64,000 nt of DNA from Candidatus Dadabacteria bacterium. GTDB lineage: Bacteria > Desulfobacterota_D > UBA1144 > Nemesobacterales > Nemesobacteraceae. The number at the start of each line of letters is the position of its first letter. The first letter of the stretch is position 1. Below, piece by piece: positions 8,008-17,251 of the stretch. The translations under genes were made by a program, and so were the position numbers. The stretch is from positions 448,222 through 512,221 of the forward strand of contig VXNX01000013.1 of NCBI GenBank assembly GCA_009840385.1. The letters are read 5' to 3'. Below the pieces are notes generated by a model, which made no database searches, was not told the origin of the DNA, and saw only the letters and a list, made by a program, of their open reading frames with translations.

Positions 8008-8352
8008 TTAAACGACTTCCATCTCCACGCGGTCTATTAAACCGATGCACATCATTATCTTGTCTATCGCCGGATTGCGTTCATGGATGAAGGTTTCCGA
8101 AATCTCTCCGTCGCAGTCCACGCACACACCCCCCTCCTCCAACTCCTTCTCGCAATTCCCGCAGTAATATGTCTTGAGGTTATACCAATGTAAAGAGGAG
8201 TAAATAAGCTCTCTGAAACCGCTCTTGCTAAGACACTCTCCCCACTCGGAAATCGCTTCAACCAAGTTGCTGCGGTAGTAATCGGGGATATCCTCCAAGT
8301 GCCCTGAGTATATCTCTTCCTCTCCTACATAGATTCTGAAAAGTTCCGGCAT
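8008..8352 (-). CDS. Small zinc-ribbon protein of unknown function
   Basis: A protein of 114 residues. Two cysteine pairs, CGNC and CVDC, separated by eight residues (about 64-78), form a compact zinc-ribbon-like site. The acidic N-terminal half (ELFRIYVGEEEIYSGHLED) precedes it. It starts 10 nt after the aroC stop on the same strand and is followed 14 nt later by the 93-residue gene, so the three are probably co-transcribed. Such ribbons bind nucleic acid or protein, but nothing here tells which. No family name is offered. Confidence 0.7.
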   Translation of the reverse strand: MPELFRIYVGEEEIYSGHLEDIPDYYRSNLVEAISEWGECLSKSGFRELIYSSLHWYNLKTYYCGNCEKELEEGGVCVDCDGEISETFIHERNPAIDKIMMCIGLIDRVEMEVV

Positions 8353-8362
8353 GGCAGTAAAA

Positions 8363-9433
8363 TCAGATCGTTGACAGTTTCGAGATCAGGAGGTGATCAA
8401 CCAGAACGAGATTGACCATGGCCTCCGCTATTGGAACAGCCCTAGGGCAAAGACACGGGTCGTGCCTTCCCTTTACCTGCAGCTGCGTTTTTTCTCCTCT
8501 CTTATCTACCGTGTCCTGCACCTGTGATATGGAAGAAGTGGGTTTTATGGCAATTCTGACAACGAGATCCGCCCCGCTCGTTATGCCGCCTAGAAGACCG
8601 CCCGAGTTGTTCGTTCTGAAACCCAAGGTCCCATCCTCCTTTTTATACATGAGGTCATTTACCTGCGAACCTTTCTTCTCGACAACCCCGAAACCCATCC
8701 CCACCTCAAAGCCCCTTATTCCCCCTATGCTCATAAGCGCGCGCGCAAGGTCCGCGTCAAGCTTGTTAAAAACTGGGTCCCCGAGACCTGAAGGAAGCCC
8801 TTGGGACACGACCTCGACGGTTCCTCCCACGGAATCCCCTTCCTTCCTGACCGATTCTATAAGACCGATCATCTTCTCGGCGGCTTTTGGGTCAGGGCAG
8901 CGAACCGGGTTTTCCTCAATCTGGTCAAAATCGATGTCTTGGGCGACTATATCCCCCACCTGCTTTACGTATCCAGTTGTCCTCACTCCCTGGGAGTCCA
9001 GAATTTTTTTCGCTATCGCGGCGGCCGCCACTCTGCCTACCGTCTCCCGCGCCGAAGAGCGACCTCCCCCGCGGTAATCCCTGTGCCCGTATTTTTCATC
9101 GTAGGTGAAATCGGCGTGGCCGGGACGGTAGACATCCTTTATATCCTCGTAGGATTTGGATATGACGTCCGTGTTTCTCACCATCATGGATATAGGAGTC
9201 CCTAGGGTCTTTCCCTCAAAAACGCCTGAAAGTATTTCGATTGCGTCGGCTTCTTTTCTCTGGGTCGTGATCCTGCTTTGCCCGGGACGCCTTCTGTCAA
9301 GTTCGTACTGTATGTCCTCGGGAGAGATATCAAGTCCTGCGGGACAACCGTCAACGATCACTCCGAGGGCCAGTCCGTGAGACTCTCCCCAAGTGGTAAT
9401 CCTAAAAAATCTTCCGAAACTGTTTCCCGCCAC
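8363..9433 (-). CDS. aroC: Chorismate synthase
   Basis: Last step of the shikimate pathway: converts EPSP to chorismate, using reduced FMN, in the cytoplasm. The 356-residue length is usual. Family signatures visible are TTWGESHGLALGVIVDGCPAG (residues 13-33), the RRPGQ motif (49-53), GHADFTYDEKYGHRDYRGGGRSSARET (104-130) and a C-terminal HDPCLCPRAVP block with the conserved histidine. The start is GTG at 9433, giving the standard MAGNSFG opening. It lies 13 nt after the epimerase gene in a leftward operon with argG and queA. Confidence 0.96.
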   Translation of the reverse strand: MAGNSFGRFFRITTWGESHGLALGVIVDGCPAGLDISPEDIQYELDRRRPGQSRITTQRKEADAIEILSGVFEGKTLGTPISMMVRNTDVISKSYEDIKDVYRPGHADFTYDEKYGHRDYRGGGRSSARETVGRVAAAAIAKKILDSQGVRTTGYVKQVGDIVAQDIDFDQIEENPVRCPDPKAAEKMIGLIESVRKEGDSVGGTVEVVSQGLPSGLGDPVFNKLDADLARALMSIGGIRGFEVGMGFGVVEKKGSQVNDLMYKKEDGTLGFRTNNSGGLLGGITSGADLVVRIAIKPTSSISQVQDTVDKRGEKTQLQVKGRHDPCLCPRAVPIAEAMVNLVLVDHLLISKLSTI

Positions 9434-9446
9434 TTTACTCTCTTCT

Positions 9447-10433
9447 TCAGCTTAAATAGCCGTTCTCCCTGAACCACTCAACGGTTTTCCGTATAGTCTG
9501 CTCAATGGGAGTCGTAGTGAACCCAAGTTCCTTTACTGCCTTTGAATTGTCAGCGTGCCAGTTGTACCTTGAAAGCCTTATGGAATCGATGTCAAGTGTC
9601 GAATAGTTCGGGAATCCGAGCCCCAATACCCTCTCGAGCAGAAACGCTGTGGTGTAGGCAAACACGTAGGGGATCTTCATTTTCGGAGCCGAGATGCCGG
9701 TTATCTCTTCAAGAAGAGCGAAATAGCCCCGCACATCGACGTTTTCGTTCGCAAGTATATAGCGCTCTCCGGGTTTTCCATTCTTCTCCGCAAGCAGATG
9801 TCCATTCGCAACATCCTCAACGTCGACAAGGTTAAAGGTGCCGTCCATGTAACCAGGAAACCTTTTCTTGCAGAACCAGAGAACCGACCCGGAGCTTGAG
9901 AGATAGATGTCCCCTGTACCCAAGACAACCGAAGGATTAGTGATAACCACGGGAAGTCCCTTTTCGCTGAAGCTCTTTGCCTCTCTTTCCGCGAGGTACT
10001 TGCAGTTCATATACCCTATCCCTTCGGAGTAAAGGTCGTATTGCGTGGCTTCGGTTACCGGGGAGCCGTCCCGCTCAACTCCGATTGCGGCAACGCTGCT
10101 TGTAAAAACGACCTTTGATATTCCCACATCCATGGCGGCGGAAAGAACATTAGAAGCGCCCCGCACGTTTATATCCAGCATTTTCTGATGGTCGGATTTC
10201 TTAAACGATACGAATCCCGCAGTGTGAAAAAGAGTGTCGCATCCGGAAAAAGCGGCCTTAAGGGAATCAGGGTCTCCAACGTCCCCGTAGACCTTCTCCA
10301 CGTCAAGGGAGTCTATGTTTTTAGTATTGCTCGTCTTTCTGACGAGAACCTTGACTCTGTCCCCTCTTTCAACCAGCTTTCTGGTTATGTGCGATCCTAT
10401 GAATCCGGTCGCTCCCGTAACTACTGTCGCCAT
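9447..10433 (-). CDS. NAD-dependent epimerase/dehydratase (HpnA / dihydroflavonol-reductase-like)
   Basis: An extended short-chain dehydrogenase of 328 residues. The Rossmann motif TGATGFIG is at residues 6-13, the catalytic pair is Y141-x3-K145 (YMNCK), and the active-site serine lies in FTSSVAAIG (110-118). The overall pattern resembles hopanoid-associated epimerase HpnA and 4-reductases acting on sugars or sterols; the substrate is unknown. The start is the ATG at 10433 with GGAGG about nine bases upstream; an ATG six bases earlier is too close to that site. It sits between queA and aroC in the same operon; no hopanoid genes are in view. Confidence 0.85.
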   Translation of the reverse strand: MATVVTGATGFIGSHITRKLVERGDRVKVLVRKTSNTKNIDSLDVEKVYGDVGDPDSLKAAFSGCDTLFHTAGFVSFKKSDHQKMLDINVRGASNVLSAAMDVGISKVVFTSSVAAIGVERDGSPVTEATQYDLYSEGIGYMNCKYLAEREAKSFSEKGLPVVITNPSVVLGTGDIYLSSSGSVLWFCKKRFPGYMDGTFNLVDVEDVANGHLLAEKNGKPGERYILANENVDVRGYFALLEEITGISAPKMKIPYVFAYTTAFLLERVLGLGFPNYSTLDIDSIRLSRYNWHADNSKAVKELGFTTTPIEQTIRKTVEWFRENGYLS

Positions 10434-10546
10434 CTGCATTTTCCTCCGGGGAAATTGATTGAAGAAAAAACTTGTTCCAAAGAGTATAACAATTCCGCCT
10501 GATAATGTACAAGAACAGGCCCGAGTTGCGCACGGCCAGGGTCCCG

Positions 10547-11557
10547 TCACACTATTATCATAGAGTCGCCGTAACTCAAAAACCTGTAATCGTGCAATTT
10601 CGCTTCCTCATAGGCGGCCAGAGCCAACTCCCTGGTACCGCAGAACGCGGAAACAAGCATAAGAAGCGTTGAACGCGGCATATGGAAATTGGTTATAAGA
10701 ACATCTACAAACCGGAATTCGTACGGAGGTCTTATGAAAAGATCCGTCCTACCGGAAAAATGCCGCATCTCACCGCCTTCGCTCCTTGCCGACTCAAGAG
10801 TCCTCGTGACAGTGGTTCCGACGGAAACCACCCTTCTTTTCTCCGCCTTGGCTTCGTTTACCGCTCGGGCGGTTTTCTTTGAGACGAAAACGCGTTCGGA
10901 ATGCATAGCGTGGTTATCGATCAATTCTTCTTTTACGGGCCTGAAGGTCCCTTCTCCGACATGGAGAGTGACATATTCCATCAAAACGCCCTTTTCACGA
11001 AGATCCGATAGAAGTTCCAGATCGAAATGAAGACCGGCCGTCGGAGCGGCGACGGCCCCCTCCTCGGTCGCGTAAACGGTCTGATAGGTTTTTTTATCCG
11101 ACGGCTCCGGTTCTCTTGGTATGTAGGGAGGAAGCGGCATCCGCCCCGTGCTGCTTATGATCCGCTCAACCGGTTCGCTGAACCTTATTGTCCAGCTTTT
11201 ATCGGGTTCCCTTTTAAGACTGCCCGACACTCCTCCGTCCAGCTTGACCCGAAGACCCTCGCTCGGGTTTTTAAAAAGCACTTTCCACTGGGTCTCATCC
11301 TTTCTCTCGGTAAGAAGAAACTCCACATCTCCCCTTCGCTCCACGTGCCCCGCAAGCCTCGCAGGAATGACTCTGGTGTTGTTTAAAACCATGAGGTCAC
11401 CTAGGCGCAGCAGGTCCTTAAGATCGGAAAATCTGGCGTGGGAAAAGCGTCGCGTCTTCCTATCGACCACAAGAAGCCGGGAGGAACTGCGTTTGGAAAG
11501 CGGGTAGTGCGCAATCAGCCGCGGGGGGAGATCATAGTTGAATTGATCCGTTCTCAT
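10547..11557 (-). CDS. queA: S-adenosylmethionine:tRNA ribosyltransferase-isomerase
   Basis: Transfers and isomerises the ribosyl part of SAM onto preQ1-modified tRNA to make epoxyqueuosine at the wobble position. The 336-residue protein has family blocks FNYDLPPRLIAHYPL (residues 6-20), the conserved TAGLHF segment, YVTLHVGEGTFRPV and TNFHMPRSTLLMLVSAF near the end. It starts 15 nt after the argG stop and is followed by the epimerase gene. Other queuosine genes are not in the window. Confidence 0.95.
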   Translation of the reverse strand: MRTDQFNYDLPPRLIAHYPLSKRSSSRLLVVDRKTRRFSHARFSDLKDLLRLGDLMVLNNTRVIPARLAGHVERRGDVEFLLTERKDETQWKVLFKNPSEGLRVKLDGGVSGSLKREPDKSWTIRFSEPVERIISSTGRMPLPPYIPREPEPSDKKTYQTVYATEEGAVAAPTAGLHFDLELLSDLREKGVLMEYVTLHVGEGTFRPVKEELIDNHAMHSERVFVSKKTARAVNEAKAEKRRVVSVGTTVTRTLESARSEGGEMRHFSGRTDLFIRPPYEFRFVDVLITNFHMPRSTLLMLVSAFCGTRELALAAYEEAKLHDYRFLSYGDSMIIV

Positions 11558-11572
11558 CCGCTATGGAAGTCA

Positions 11573-12772
11573 TTACCCCTCAAGAAGTTTCTTTACTGAG
11601 AGGCGAAGCGAGTTAAGCCTTATGAAACCGGTAGCGTCCGACTGGTCGTAAACCGAATCCTCCTCGAAAGTCGCCAGATTCTCGCTGTAAAGAGAATTCG
11701 GAGACTTTCTGCCGCAGACTATGACGTTTCCCTTGTAAAGCTTGAGCCTCACCGTACCGCTTACATCTTCCTGGCTTTTGCGGACGGCGGCAGTCAGCAT
11801 CTCCATCTCGGGGGAAAACCAAAAGCCGTAATAGATAAGTTCAGATATCTTGGGAATCAGAGAATCCCTAAGGCGCATCACTTCCCTGTCCATCGTAATT
11901 GATTCAAGAGCCCTGTGCGCCGCGTGAAGAATCGTGCCGCCGGGGGTCTCGTACACGCCCCTTGACTTCATCCCGACAAACCTGTTTTCAACAATGTCGA
12001 CCCTTCCGACGCCGTTTGCCCCGGCAACATCGTTTAAGAGGCCAAGAAGCGCGGAAGGAGAAAGCTCCTTTCCGTCCACGGAAACGGGGATGCCGCTCTC
12101 AAATCCGATTTCGACGTAAACGGGTTCATCAGGAGCAGCCTCGGGAGAAACCGTCATCTCGAACATATCTTCGGGCGGTTCGGCCCAGGGGTCTTCCAGA
12201 ATCCCGCCTTCGTAACTTATGTGAAGAAGATTGCGGTCACAGCTGTAAGGCTTTTTCTCGGTCGCGGTGACGTCTATTCCGTTTTCCCTAGCGTAATTTA
12301 TCAGGTCGGTTCTCGACTTGAAATCCCACTCGCGCCACGGGGCTATGATCCTTATATCGGGGTGAAGGGCGTAGAAAGTAAGTTCAAAGCGGACCTGATC
12401 GTTCCCCTTGCCGGTCGCTCCGTGGGAAACGGCGAAAGCTCCCTCGCGCTTGGCTATCTCGATCTGCCTTTTTGCGATAAGGGGCCTAGCTATGGAAGTT
12501 CCGAGAAGATAACTGCCTTCGTAAACGGCGTTTGCGCTTATCGCGGGAAAAACATAATCCCTTACGAATTCATCCCTCAGGTCTTCAATAAATACCGCGC
12601 ACGCACCGGTTTCCCAAGCCTTGCGCTCCGCCTCCTCAAGATCTTCTTTCTGCCCTATGTCCGCCACGTAGGCTATAACATCGGAATCATATTCGTTTAC
12701 GAGCCACTTGAGAATTACCGAGGTGTCAAGCCCCCCTGAATAAGCAAGGACTATCTTGTTTTTCTCAGACAT
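11573..12772 (-). CDS. argG: Argininosuccinate synthase
   Basis: Joins citrulline and aspartate with ATP in arginine synthesis. The 399-residue length is standard. The nucleotide-binding loop is AYSGGLDTS (residues 9-17), followed by [18 protein letters not shown] (about 115-132) and APWREWDF, all family signatures. The partner lyase argH lies 40 kb away at 52418-53803. It is preceded by a 142-residue gene and followed by queA, epimerase and aroC, all leftward. Confidence 0.97.
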   Translation of the reverse strand: MSEKNKIVLAYSGGLDTSVILKWLVNEYDSDVIAYVADIGQKEDLEEAERKAWETGACAVFIEDLRDEFVRDYVFPAISANAVYEGSYLLGTSIARPLIAKRQIEIAKREGAFAVSHGATGKGNDQVRFELTFYALHPDIRIIAPWREWDFKSRTDLINYARENGIDVTATEKKPYSCDRNLLHISYEGGILEDPWAEPPEDMFEMTVSPEAAPDEPVYVEIGFESGIPVSVDGKELSPSALLGLLNDVAGANGVGRVDIVENRFVGMKSRGVYETPGGTILHAAHRALESITMDREVMRLRDSLIPKISELIYYGFWFSPEMEMLTAAVRKSQEDVSGTVRLKLYKGNVIVCGRKSPNSLYSENLATFEEDSVYDQSDATGFIRLNSLRLSVKKLLEG

Positions 12773-12814
12773 TTTACGGTTGCTCCAGGATTTCTTCGCG
12801 TACGGAAAGCTTGA

Positions 12815-13243
12815 TCAGGGCCTATCCTGATTCTGCTCGGAGATCGGACGAAGATCTAGAAGATAGAATTTTATTCCTTTGTTCTGGTAAAACTTCTCAA
12901 GCGAAAGGCCCGCATACTCTATTTTCTGGAGATCGTCTCCCGTGTAGTTAAGATTTTTTACCTCGCCTGAAAGCTTGCATGAAAACGGTATGTCCTTATC
13001 CGGTCTTTCCTGACAGATAAAACCCATGTCTATCTGCCCGCTCAAATCCATGCTCAAAGGAACAATAAATCCCACCACCAGATTCACACTCTGCAGTTCG
13101 ACCACCATGATCTTTATCCTGCTTGAATCCTCCTCATCTCCGACTTCCATTATGTAGCCGTAGTAGTTAATTTCCTTGCTCTGCTCGCTAAGGGAATTCA
13201 TGTACCAGTAATCTTCCGAATCGAGCCAGGACATTATCTTCAT
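12815..13243 (-). CDS. Hypothetical protein, first gene of the argG operon
   Basis: A protein of 142 residues with no family I recognise. The start is the ATG at 13243, with GGAGG eight bases upstream and a promoter just beyond. It opens MKIMSWLDSEDYWYMNSLSE and is mostly alternating beta-like segments (KEINYYGYIMEVGDEED, RIKIMVVELQSVNLVVGFIV). It is acidic, with a single-domain look and no signal peptide or membrane helix. Its stop is 42 nt before argG, so it is probably the first gene of that operon. Function is unknown. Confidence 0.7.
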   Translation of the reverse strand: MKIMSWLDSEDYWYMNSLSEQSKEINYYGYIMEVGDEEDSSRIKIMVVELQSVNLVVGFIVPLSMDLSGQIDMGFICQERPDKDIPFSCKLSGEVKNLNYTGDDLQKIEYAGLSLEKFYQNKGIKFYLLDLRPISEQNQDRP

Positions 13244-13282
13244 TGTTTTTTCCTCCGGGAATTCACATGGATATTTTAGGGA

Positions 13283-13312
13283 ATTATATACTATTATTCC
13301 ATCTTTGGGCAA
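13283..13312 (-). promoter_or_regulatory. Sigma-70-type promoter of the leftward argG operon
   Basis: On the minus strand TTGCCC and a perfect TATAAT are separated by 18 bases. Transcription would start near 13276, giving a 33-nt leader before the ATG at 13243, whose GGAGG site lies within that leader. Confidence 0.6.
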
Positions 13313-13429
13313 CGATGCGGGATTGATTTAAACTGCCGTTATCCTTTATTGTCAAGTGCCTTTTTCGTCATCCTCTTGAGAATCTCGAGAAAATCTTTTT
13401 CTCATTCTGCAGTTTCTATAACAAAACAA

Positions 13430-13550
13430 TTGTCATTTTTTGGATGTCTTATATATTTGTTAAGTCATTACAGGATAAAACGAATTATTCTCGGACAAAG
13501 TGTGTGCCACAGGAAATACAAAAAAACACATCCGCAGTTATGTATATAAT
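13430..13550 (+). promoter_or_regulatory. Candidate promoter elements of the sulfotransferase cassette
   Basis: Two possible sites face the cassette. One is TTGTCA, 16 bases, TATATT (13430-13457). The other is a perfect TATAAT at 13545-13550 preceded by a TG two bases earlier but with no good -35. The second lies 79 nt before the first start codon. Neither is decisive. Confidence 0.4.
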
Positions 13551-13628
13551 TCCCCTTTAATTTAATCATTGGTTCGTTCGCAGCAGTCTACTACGAGCGA
13601 TGAAATCAGTTTTGCTTAGAGGTACGCC

Positions 13629-14822
13629 ATGCCAAAATTCGCAATCCGTCTTCTCGCCTTGTTTCGACAGACATCTCTTTTCATCTGGAAGCTGCGTGGC
13701 AAAACGGAAGCCGACTTAGCCGCTCAACGGGTAGTCAGTGGAAAGTCCTGGGATGAGTTCTGCGATACTTTAAAGGCCGCGGGAGCGGCTTTAAATTTCC
13801 CAAAGGCACCTAAAGACGCATTTAGTCAGGCAGAAGGGTATCGGTACTTAAGCCGCATCGCCCGGGCCGGATTGATGGCATTTATCGAGCATGCCGACCC
13901 GAAAGCACCTGTGCTTCATCGCGTCGTCAACGAAACAACCAAGCTAGGTGCGGACAATCCCGACAATTTCTACCAGACAGCAGCCCTGAGCGGAGAGTAT
14001 GAATACAAAATCAGAGGGAGGCGCAACAATATTGCATACCTAAGCTTTGGCACTCAGTCCGGCAACTATGGGCAGGGACGAGGGTTGCCTCCAACAGGGC
14101 ATATAGAGTCTGACAAGATAGAAACCGACGAAAACGGGTGCTTTGAACTGATACTCAGTCGCAAACCTCAAAGCAAGAACTGGCTTCCTATGACCCCGGA
14201 AACCGGCACATTAATCGTACGTCAGACTTTCCTTGATCGCGAAACAGAAACTCCGGCAGACTTGCGAATAGAACGGATCAACTGTTCCGAAGATGAACGC
14301 CGCCCTTCTCCATTGACGCCGAAGCAGCTCGACGAAGGATTGAAAACCGCGGGAATGCTCGTGGCAGGCGCACCTTTACTGTTTGCCAAGTGGGCTCGTG
14401 ATTTTCAAAAGCACACCAACGAACTGCCAATGTTTGATCCGGAAGTATCGCTGGCCGCCGGGGGTGACCCCAATATCGTTTATTACCACAGTCATTGGAA
14501 AATAGCGGAAGACGAAGCACTTTTGATAGAAGTAACGCCGCCGGAATGCGAACACTGGAACTTCCAGTTAAATAACTACTGGATGGAATCGCTGGACTAC
14601 CGCTATCACACTATACACACTAACAAGCACCTTGCCCGCTATGAAGATGACGGTTCCGTGCGCCTAGTAGTAGCTCACGAAAATCCCGGTCATCCCAACT
14701 GGCTCCAAACAGCCGGACATTCTTCCGGCACGATGTGCTTTAGGTGGGTGCGCGCCAAGGAACATCCTCAACCACAGACCAGACTGATCAAGTTAACCGA
14801 GCTTAAGCAGCTGTTGAATTGA
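13629..14822 (+). CDS. DUF1214-domain protein, first gene of the sulfotransferase cassette
   Basis: A 397-residue protein. The C-terminal 110 residues contain the DUF1214-type pattern: WKIAEDEALLIEVTPPECEHWNFQLNNYWMES, a later LVVAHENPGHPNWL, then a GTMCFRW strand. DUF1214 has no settled enzymatic role. There is no convincing Sec signal; the N-terminus (AIRLLALFRQTSLFIWKL) is an amphipathic or weakly hydrophobic helix. The ATG at 13629 has an AGAGGT-type site a few bases upstream. The sulfotransferase gene starts 10 nt after its stop. Arginine is mostly encoded by CGN here, unlike in the flanking core genes. A role with lipid-like alcohol substrates is inference from the neighbours. Confidence 0.8.
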   Translation: MPKFAIRLLALFRQTSLFIWKLRGKTEADLAAQRVVSGKSWDEFCDTLKAAGAALNFPKAPKDAFSQAEGYRYLSRIARAGLMAFIEHADPKAPVLHRVVNETTKLGADNPDNFYQTAALSGEYEYKIRGRRNNIAYLSFGTQSGNYGQGRGLPPTGHIESDKIETDENGCFELILSRKPQSKNWLPMTPETGTLIVRQTFLDRETETPADLRIERINCSEDERRPSPLTPKQLDEGLKTAGMLVAGAPLLFAKWARDFQKHTNELPMFDPEVSLAAGGDPNIVYYHSHWKIAEDEALLIEVTPPECEHWNFQLNNYWMESLDYRYHTIHTNKHLARYEDDGSVRLVVAHENPGHPNWLQTAGHSSGTMCFRWVRAKEHPQPQTRLIKLTELKQLLN

Positions 14823-14832
14823 GCAAACCGCG

Positions 14833-16089
14833 ATGGCTAAAAAGAATCTAGCGACTTCTACAGACTATGAGAATCCCTACCGTCCTCTTCCCGTTAGGAT
14901 TTTCAATTCCCTCGGGAAGCTAAGTGAAAACCTCGGATTGTCGAGTTCTTTAAATATTGAAAAGCTCACCGCCAGCGCGACTCGAAAGACCGGGCTTGAG
15001 GATTTTGGCCAGGACGGTCACTCTGAGGCGTTGGAAGTTCTCATAAATTCGATTAACAACGAAGCCGAGCTGACCCCAACCGGCAAACTGATACAGAAAA
15101 TTCGACTTGCAAGCGCATTAGTTCATCGCTTGCGAATTGAAGAACTGCTAAAACAACACCCTGAAATACATGACATCAATTTGGGGAAGATTATCCTGAT
15201 CACGGGATTGCAGCGCAGCGGAACGACAATATTGCATAGACTGCTGAATTCTCATCCGAATATCCGAGGCGTGTCAGGCACAGAAGCACTCAATCCGTTA
15301 CCGCCAAGCAACAAAGCCAAAAGAATGGCCGCTCGACATGTGCATGCAGTCCTCGCACAGCGACTGATCGCGTATTTGTCCCCGCAGTTCATGGCAGTCC
15401 ACCCCATTGACCATAACGAGCCGGAAGAAGATGTAATGCTCCTTGATCTGAACTTTATGAGCCAGGCGCCGGAAGCCACAATGTATGTGCCGAGTTACTC
15501 CCGGTGGCTTGAGGAACAGGACCATACGCAGACCTACGAATATTTCCACAAGGTGCTTAAGATTCTGTGCTGGCAACGCCCCAGCATTAACTGGGTGCTC
15601 AAAACACCGCATCACATGGAATATCTGGATGTGTTTCTTAAGGTTTTCCCCACCGCGACAGTCGTGCAGACCCACCGCGACCCTCGAAAAACCATGCCCT
15701 CTTTCTGCAGCATGGTTGCTCACAACCGCGGCATATTCAGCGATCATGTGGACCCGAAGGAAATCGCCAGGCACTGGTCCAGGAAAACTCGCAGGATGGT
15801 TGAGTTAACCATCGAATCTCGAGATAAAGCAGATGCCGATCGATTCGTCGACGTTTCGTACTACGACTTGATGAAGGATCCGATTGCTCAGCTTCACCGG
15901 ATTTATCTAAAGGCGGGGATTGATTTTGATGCTGAAGCGGTGCAGCAAGCCGAGACTTTTATGAAAAGAAATCCGCAAAATCGCTTTGGCAGACACGTCT
16001 ATCGTTTGAGTGATTTTGGGTTGAGCGAGGAAATTATTGAAGATTATTTCTCCTTTTATCGGGAGAAGCATGAAATTCCCTTCGAATAG
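14833..16089 (+). CDS. PAPS-dependent sulfotransferase family protein
   Basis: A 418-residue protein of the bacterial sulfotransferase family, which moves sulfate from PAPS to a hydroxyl or amine. The 5'-phosphosulfate loop is ITGLQRSGTTILHRLL (residues 123-138). The region after it, KTPHH (257-261) and VVQTHRDPRKTMPS (277-290), matches the 3'-phosphate-binding strand and helix. A conserved histidine or glutamate base near HPIDHNEPEED (190-200) is plausible. Length and the N-terminal helical extension fit the branch often annotated near lipid genes in marine bacteria. It sits second in a five-gene cassette with two SDRs and an SRPBCC protein. The acceptor is unknown. A PAP phosphatase gene at 28676 could remove its by-product. 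Confidence 0.88.
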   Translation: MAKKNLATSTDYENPYRPLPVRIFNSLGKLSENLGLSSSLNIEKLTASATRKTGLEDFGQDGHSEALEVLINSINNEAELTPTGKLIQKIRLASALVHRLRIEELLKQHPEIHDINLGKIILITGLQRSGTTILHRLLNSHPNIRGVSGTEALNPLPPSNKAKRMAARHVHAVLAQRLIAYLSPQFMAVHPIDHNEPEEDVMLLDLNFMSQAPEATMYVPSYSRWLEEQDHTQTYEYFHKVLKILCWQRPSINWVLKTPHHMEYLDVFLKVFPTATVVQTHRDPRKTMPSFCSMVAHNRGIFSDHVDPKEIARHWSRKTRRMVELTIESRDKADADRFVDVSYYDLMKDPIAQLHRIYLKAGIDFDAEAVQQAETFMKRNPQNRFGRHVYRLSDFGLSEEIIEDYFSFYREKHEIPFE

Positions 16090-16145
16090 TCCATGCAAAT
16101 CCAAGCAACCTCAGAGAACCGGAAAACAATGCGGAGAAACTCACC

Positions 16146-17147
16146 ATGAAGCGAAAAACAAACCAAATGGGGGATGGTTCTTTCATAGACGCTATAATCA
16201 TCGCAATTCGAGATTTGAAGCAACCCAAGGTATCGGAAGTAAATCCCGTTCCAAGGCACGTACGTATCGATGGCAAAACTTGTCTAATAACCGGAGCGAA
16301 CAGCGGGCTGGGTAAAGCCACCGCCATTGAGCTTGCTCGCCGTGGCGCAAACATGATTTTAGCTTGTCGGCCCGGTCATACGGAAACATGCGACGAAATA
16401 AAGACGCTGTCCGGGTCTCAAAACGTAGAAATGATGGAAGTAGACCTCTCGGACCTTCGGTCGGTACACCGTCTTTGTGATAATCTGAGCAACTGCAACA
16501 TCAAGATTGATATTGCGGTTTTCAACGCAGGCCTGGCGCTCCAAAAGGCAACCAAAACACCGCAAGGATACGAAACAATGTTCGCGGTTCATTTCCTGGC
16601 GAATCGCGTCATGATTGACCGGTGGCTGCAAGACGGCGTGATCTGTCCATCCAGCCAAGCTGGAAAGACACCGCGAATTATCTTCGTTTCATCTGAGGCT
16701 CATCGCTCCTCTTATACGATCGATTTCGACCGCCTCGGGGAATTTACCGACTATGAGCCCAGGGATGGCTTCAAGTATTACGGCATCAGTAAACTCGTTC
16801 TGTGTATGTTTGCGACTGAACTCTCACGCCGTCTGAACACAGGCGGCAAAACCGAAGTTGCAGTTCACTCAATGTGTCCTGGAGGCGTCGCTACGAACAT
16901 TTCACGAGAAACACCGTCGATTCTGAAGCCCATAGTTAACCCGTTGCTGAGATATTTTTTCCAATCTCCGGAAGAAGCTATTGGGCCGGTAATTTACTTA
17001 TGCTGTGCGGAAGAGGCCGGTACCGACACAGGCATCTACTTACATTTAATGCAGCGAAAATCAGTGTCTCCTACGGCACTGGATGAGGAAAACGGAACCA
17101 AGTTGTGGGAAGCAAGTGAGCCATTAGTCGCCAGTTCCCGAGAGTGA
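16146..17147 (+). CDS. Short-chain dehydrogenase/reductase (retinol-dehydrogenase-like)
   Basis: A 333-residue oxidoreductase. The cofactor motif TGANSGLG is at residues 49-56. NAG follows at 127-129 (in VFNAGL), VSSEAH at 181-186, and the catalytic pair is Y212-x3-K216 (YGISK). The N-terminal extension and the R following the second strand (LACRPG) fit the NADP-using retinol dehydrogenase/WWOX-like branch, which acts on hydrophobic alcohols and ketones. It starts 56 nt after the sulfotransferase. My hand count gives 3 AGG/AGA among 21 arginine codons, against 10 of 17 in ispH of this window. The substrate is unknown. Confidence 0.87.
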   Translation: MKRKTNQMGDGSFIDAIIIAIRDLKQPKVSEVNPVPRHVRIDGKTCLITGANSGLGKATAIELARRGANMILACRPGHTETCDEIKTLSGSQNVEMMEVDLSDLRSVHRLCDNLSNCNIKIDIAVFNAGLALQKATKTPQGYETMFAVHFLANRVMIDRWLQDGVICPSSQAGKTPRIIFVSSEAHRSSYTIDFDRLGEFTDYEPRDGFKYYGISKLVLCMFATELSRRLNTGGKTEVAVHSMCPGGVATNISRETPSILKPIVNPLLRYFFQSPEEAIGPVIYLCCAEEAGTDTGIYLHLMQRKSVSPTALDEENGTKLWEASEPLVASSRE

Positions 17148-17251
17148 ACCCCATAACCGGCACAGCAGCAGGCCACGTAAGTACCGGACGCGCATTTGTG
17201 TTATATAAAGAGTTGTACGAGACCACACCCTATACATAACGCTGTTCCCAC

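Larger units (their letters stand above)
13244..13628. other. 385-nt intergenic region between two divergent operons
   Basis: No credible gene lies here; the short open frames start with rare codons and lack ribosome sites. It is AT-rich. It holds a promoter for the leftward argG operon (13283-13312) and candidate promoter elements for the rightward DUF1214 cassette (13430-13457 and a TATAAT at 13545-13550). This is the left boundary of the region with different codon use. Confidence 0.7.

Noticed and set aside
13349-13549. 66-codon open frame in the gap before the DUF1214 gene
   Set aside because: Starts with TTG, lacks a ribosome site, and has low-complexity hydrophobic content over promoter-like sequence.
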